A DNA stretch of 41,777 nt. It comes from Deltaproteobacteria bacterium (GTDB taxonomy: Bacteria > Desulfobacterota > Desulfobacteria > Desulfobacterales > UBA2156). The notes beneath the pieces are model-generated. The model was not told the DNA's origin and made no database searches. It was given only the letters and a program-made list of their open reading frames with translations. A program made the translations under genes and the position numbers. Below, piece after piece: positions 41,760-41,777 of this stretch. Location of the stretch: the NCBI GenBank assembly GCA_019309485.1, contig JAFDGC010000014.1, positions 1-41,777 on the forward strand, read 5' to 3'. How positions within the stretch are numbered: the first letter of the stretch is position 1; each line of letters begins with the position of its first letter.

Positions 41760-41777
41760 GGATTCGAGGATTCAAGG
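41760..41777 (+). repeat. 8-bp repeat array running off the window edge
   Basis: GGATTCGA and GGATTCAA, then GG at the window end, directly follow the ferredoxin stop. The unit matches the family of 14172-14299 and 18123-18162, so a longer array probably continues outside. Confidence 0.5.

Overview
The window looks like a chromosomal segment of an anaerobic, aromatic-degrading bacterium, most likely a Desulfobacterota (deltaproteobacterial) sulfate reducer or syntroph. The main reason is a set of enzymes of the lower anaerobic benzoyl-CoA pathway: dienoyl-CoA hydratase, 6-hydroxycyclohexenecarbonyl-CoA dehydrogenase and 6-oxocyclohexenecarbonyl-CoA hydrolase. Supporting signs are the Fe-S flavoenzymes of the 2,4-dienoyl-CoA reductase family, a sigma-54 regulator, B12-linked genes, TRAP transport and many GC-rich simple repeats. 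The taxonomic call is inference; no rRNA or tRNA gene is visible.

Layout. 1-3348 (+) is a mannose/glycan block: a partial glycosyltransferase, two GH130 mannoside-phosphorylase-like genes and, between them, a chimeric remnant joining the start of a glycosyltransferase to the end of a ManC-type mannose-6-phosphate isomerase. 3506-7905 (+) holds a PAS/AAA+ sigma-54 activator, a near-perfect -24/-12 promoter, an ABM-fold protein, a B12-binding radical SAM protein and a small membrane protein. 7960-8620 (-) is a decayed IS4-type transposase. 8947-15050 (-) is a pathway operon: SDR, thiolase, DUF35 partner, dienoyl-CoA hydratase, HAD/ECH fusion and isochorismatase-like hydrolase. A 16-copy G-tract repeat lies between its first two genes. 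15198-17804 (-) is a hybrid histidine kinase. 18296-20596 (+) carries the dehydrogenase and ring hydrolase. 20690-22300 (-) is cobT behind a cobalamin riboswitch. 22519-23130 (+) is a WrbA-like flavoprotein.

23201-36275 (-) is a long collinear run that starts with an IclR regulator and continues with PanB-like, U32-like, glutamate-dehydrogenase, creatinase/ectoine-hydrolase-like M24, Asp/Glu racemase, M20 amidohydrolase, TRAP transporter (DctP, DctQ, DctM), EutB-like PLP dehydratase, second DctP and truncated second M24 genes. It reads as an inducible uptake and degradation pathway for a small nitrogenous compound, possibly ectoine-like. 36560-37681 (-) is an OYE-family Fe-S flavoprotein. 38323-41758 (+) carries a TetR regulator, a 660-residue dienoyl-CoA-reductase-type enzyme, an unrecognised protein and an unusual ferredoxin.

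How the parts may work together. The two divergently placed aromatic transcription units share a promoter architecture: a TTGAC -35 followed by three TAGCT-like pentamers spaced exactly 11 bp. This suggests one regulator controls both. The dienoyl-CoA hydratase, dehydrogenase and ring hydrolase form a consecutive three-step route, and the HAD/ECH and thiolase would continue beta-oxidation of the ring-opened acyl-CoA. No benzoyl-CoA reductase or ligase gene is visible, so the upper pathway must lie elsewhere.
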